Shown here: in pieces, positions 62,971 to 64,000 of the stretch | Layout of the letters: each line of letters starts with the position of its first letter | How positions within the stretch are numbered: position 1 is the first letter of the stretch | NCBI GenBank assembly: GCA_016720775.1 | Contig: JADKJX010000003.1 | Coordinates: forward strand, 248,001 to 312,000 | Reading direction: 5' to 3' | Source: Chitinophagaceae bacterium | GTDB lineage: Bacteria; Bacteroidota; Bacteroidia; Chitinophagales; Chitinophagaceae | Length of the DNA stretch: 64,000 nt | Position numbers and translations under genes: made by a program | The notes under the pieces: generated by a model | Databases searched by the model: none | Seen by the model: the letters and a program-made list of their open reading frames with translations, nothing else | What the model was told of the DNA's origin: nothing

Positions 62971-63234
62971 GGCCACTCCTATCCTCCCCAAAGGGGAGGG
63001 ATATGGAGAAGATTGAAGAGAAGGTTGTGGCTTGCATTATTGCTGAATAAAGAAAAAACAGTACAAGTGAGTGACACAACGATGATGACCAGAGATTTAA
63101 TGTTAATAACAATAAAATATTAACCCATTAACAAAGTACAGTGTTTATTCTCCTTATCAGAAACAGATACTGTATAAATTCTAACTGCTCTCTAACGTCC
63201 CCCTTTGGGGATTCGGGGGGCCAAACAAACAATT
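62971..63234. other. 264-bp gap between ftsA and ftsZ
   Basis: No gene is supported here. It holds two GC-rich palindromic words: CCTCCCCAAAGGGGAGG (62983-62999) just after ftsA, and CCCCCTTTGGGG with a following GGGGGG run (63199-63222) just before the ftsZ ATG. The middle is AT-rich, with repeated TTAAC/TTAAT triplets, and could hold an ftsZ promoter. No clear TAnnTTTG box was found. Confidence 0.6.
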
Positions 63235-64000
63235 ATGATACATTTTGATTTGCCTAAAGAACAATCCTCCATCATCAAGGTGATTGGTGTTGGCGGCGGC
63301 GGAAGCAATGCGGTGAACCACATGTTTTCGCAAAATATCGAAGGCGTAAATTTTATAATCTGCAATACAGATGCCCAGGCCATTGCACTGAGTAAAGTGC
63401 CCAATAAAATACAGTTGGGGCCACATCTTACGCAGGGGCTCGGTGCCGGTGCCAATCCTGCCATCGGCCGGCAGGCAACAGAAGAAAGCCTGGAAGAGAT
63501 AAAACGCATCCTGGAAGTGAATACCAAGATGGCGTTTATCACGGCGGGCATGGGTGGTGGTACAGGTACGGGCGGAGCTCCCATCCTTGCAAAGATCTGT
63601 AAGGACCTGGGAATACTTACTGTGGGTATTGTTACCACACCATTTGCGTATGAAGGAAAGAAACGGATCGCCCAGGCAGAAGAAGGTGTAATGCTGCTGA
63701 AGAACCATGTAGATACATTATTGGTGATAAGCAATGATAAACTGCGCCACCAGTTTGGTAATTTAAAAATGAAGGAAGCTTTTGCAAAAGCGGATAATGT
63801 ACTGGCAACAGCCGCAAAATGTATCACCGATGTGATTAACAGCACCGGGCAGATCAATGTTGACTTTGCGGATGTATGTACCGTAATGAGCAATGGCGGT
63901 GTGGCCATATTGGGAAGTGCTGCTGCCGGTGGGGAAAACCGGGCACAGGCTGCTATTGAACAGGCCATCAATTCACCGCTGCTGAATGATAACGATATAC
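63235..64000 (+). CDS. ftsZ: Cell division protein FtsZ (3' end outside window)
   Basis: FtsZ is the tubulin-like GTPase forming the Z ring. The visible 255 codons start at ATG 63235 (MIHFDLPKEQSSIIKVIGVGGGG by parts). They include GVGGGGSNAVNHM, NTDAQAIALSKVPNKIQLG, GLGAGANPAIGRQA and the tubulin signature GMGGGTGTGGAPILAKI, followed by GIVTTPFAYEGKKR. The frame is open to the end of the window. Confidence 0.97.
   Translation, partial: MIHFDLPKEQSSIIKVIGVGGGGSNAVNHMFSQNIEGVNFIICNTDAQAIALSKVPNKIQLGPHLTQGLGAGANPAIGRQATEESLEEIKRILEVNTKMAFITAGMGGGTGTGGAPILAKICKDLGILTVGIVTTPFAYEGKKRIAQAEEGVMLLKNHVDTLLVISNDKLRHQFGNLKMKEAFAKADNVLATAAKCITDVINSTGQINVDFADVCTVMSNGGVAILGSAAAGGENRAQAAIEQAINSPLLNDNDI

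Noticed and set aside
63192..63971. 259-codon minus-strand ORF over ftsZ
   Set aside because: It is antisense to the tubulin signature region of ftsZ.
1..64000. tRNA, rRNA or riboswitch genes
   Set aside because: No cloverleaf, rRNA segment or known riboswitch core was recognised by reading; a covariance-model search could not be run.

Overview
The window is chromosomal DNA from a member of the Bacteroidota, most likely Chitinophagaceae or a close relative. The evidence is the TAnnTTTG (-7) promoter boxes, the near absence of Shine-Dalgarno sites, a type IX secretion component (PorT) with T9SS-type C-terminal domains on secreted proteins, atpD-atpC split from the other ATP synthase genes, and a division and cell wall (dcw) cluster without murF. 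No rRNA, tRNA, prophage, integron or CRISPR array was seen.

Layout. 1-12 kb: replication and housekeeping genes (dnaB 3' end, rsmE, a secreted adhesin-like protein, terC, pyrD, a thiolase, an acetyltransferase, dnaX, the dihydrolipoyl acyltransferase of a 2-oxoacid dehydrogenase). 12-15.3 kb: a GbsR/MarR-type regulator, two small membrane proteins, an epimerase, a DCC-family protein and a CoA-binding protein. 15.4-19.9 kb: a tandemly duplicated two-gene module, each copy a 150-residue secreted protein followed by a T9SS-exported metzincin-like metalloprotease and a terminator. 20-34 kb: ykuK, engB, menG-porT, an outer-membrane barrel, pyrC, a short MutS-like ATPase, a GIY-YIG nuclease bracketed by inverted repeats, comM, an ABC exporter, a SemiSWEET and DUF983. 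34-39 kb: DUF2721 and PAP2 genes, then a TonB receptor / PepSY / small-protein uptake locus. 39-48 kb: glpK-glpF, a membrane-anchored endo/exonuclease/phosphatase protein, atpD-atpC, an acyltransferase, algH, an orphan histidine kinase and DUF3052. 48-64 kb: the dcw cluster mraZ-rsmH-ftsL-ftsI-murE-mraY-murD-ftsW-murG-murC-ftsQ-ftsA-ftsZ (ftsZ runs off the end).

Two signals run through the whole window. First, at least seven genes (terC, pyrD, a GNAT, a SemiSWEET, PAP2, the small TonB-locus gene, ftsI) are broken by one-base indels, mostly in homopolymers, and an eighth (DUF2721) has an in-frame TGA. Essential genes are among them, so sequencing or consensus error is the likeliest cause. These genes are annotated here at their reconstructed full extents. 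Second, the gaps between genes, and several genes themselves (rsmE, pyrD, aceF-like, murG, murC), carry short 'word' repeats of about 7-15 bases arranged in tandem or as inverted repeats. Inside genes they are read in frame as linker or N-terminal peptide. This resembles the logic of Rickettsia palindromic elements and is the most interesting structural feature of the window. Other points of interest are a GIY-YIG gene inside a terminal-inverted-repeat unit, a poly-A slippage site in dnaX placed to make a gamma-type product, a likely MraZ operator, and a group of predicted leaderless promoters.
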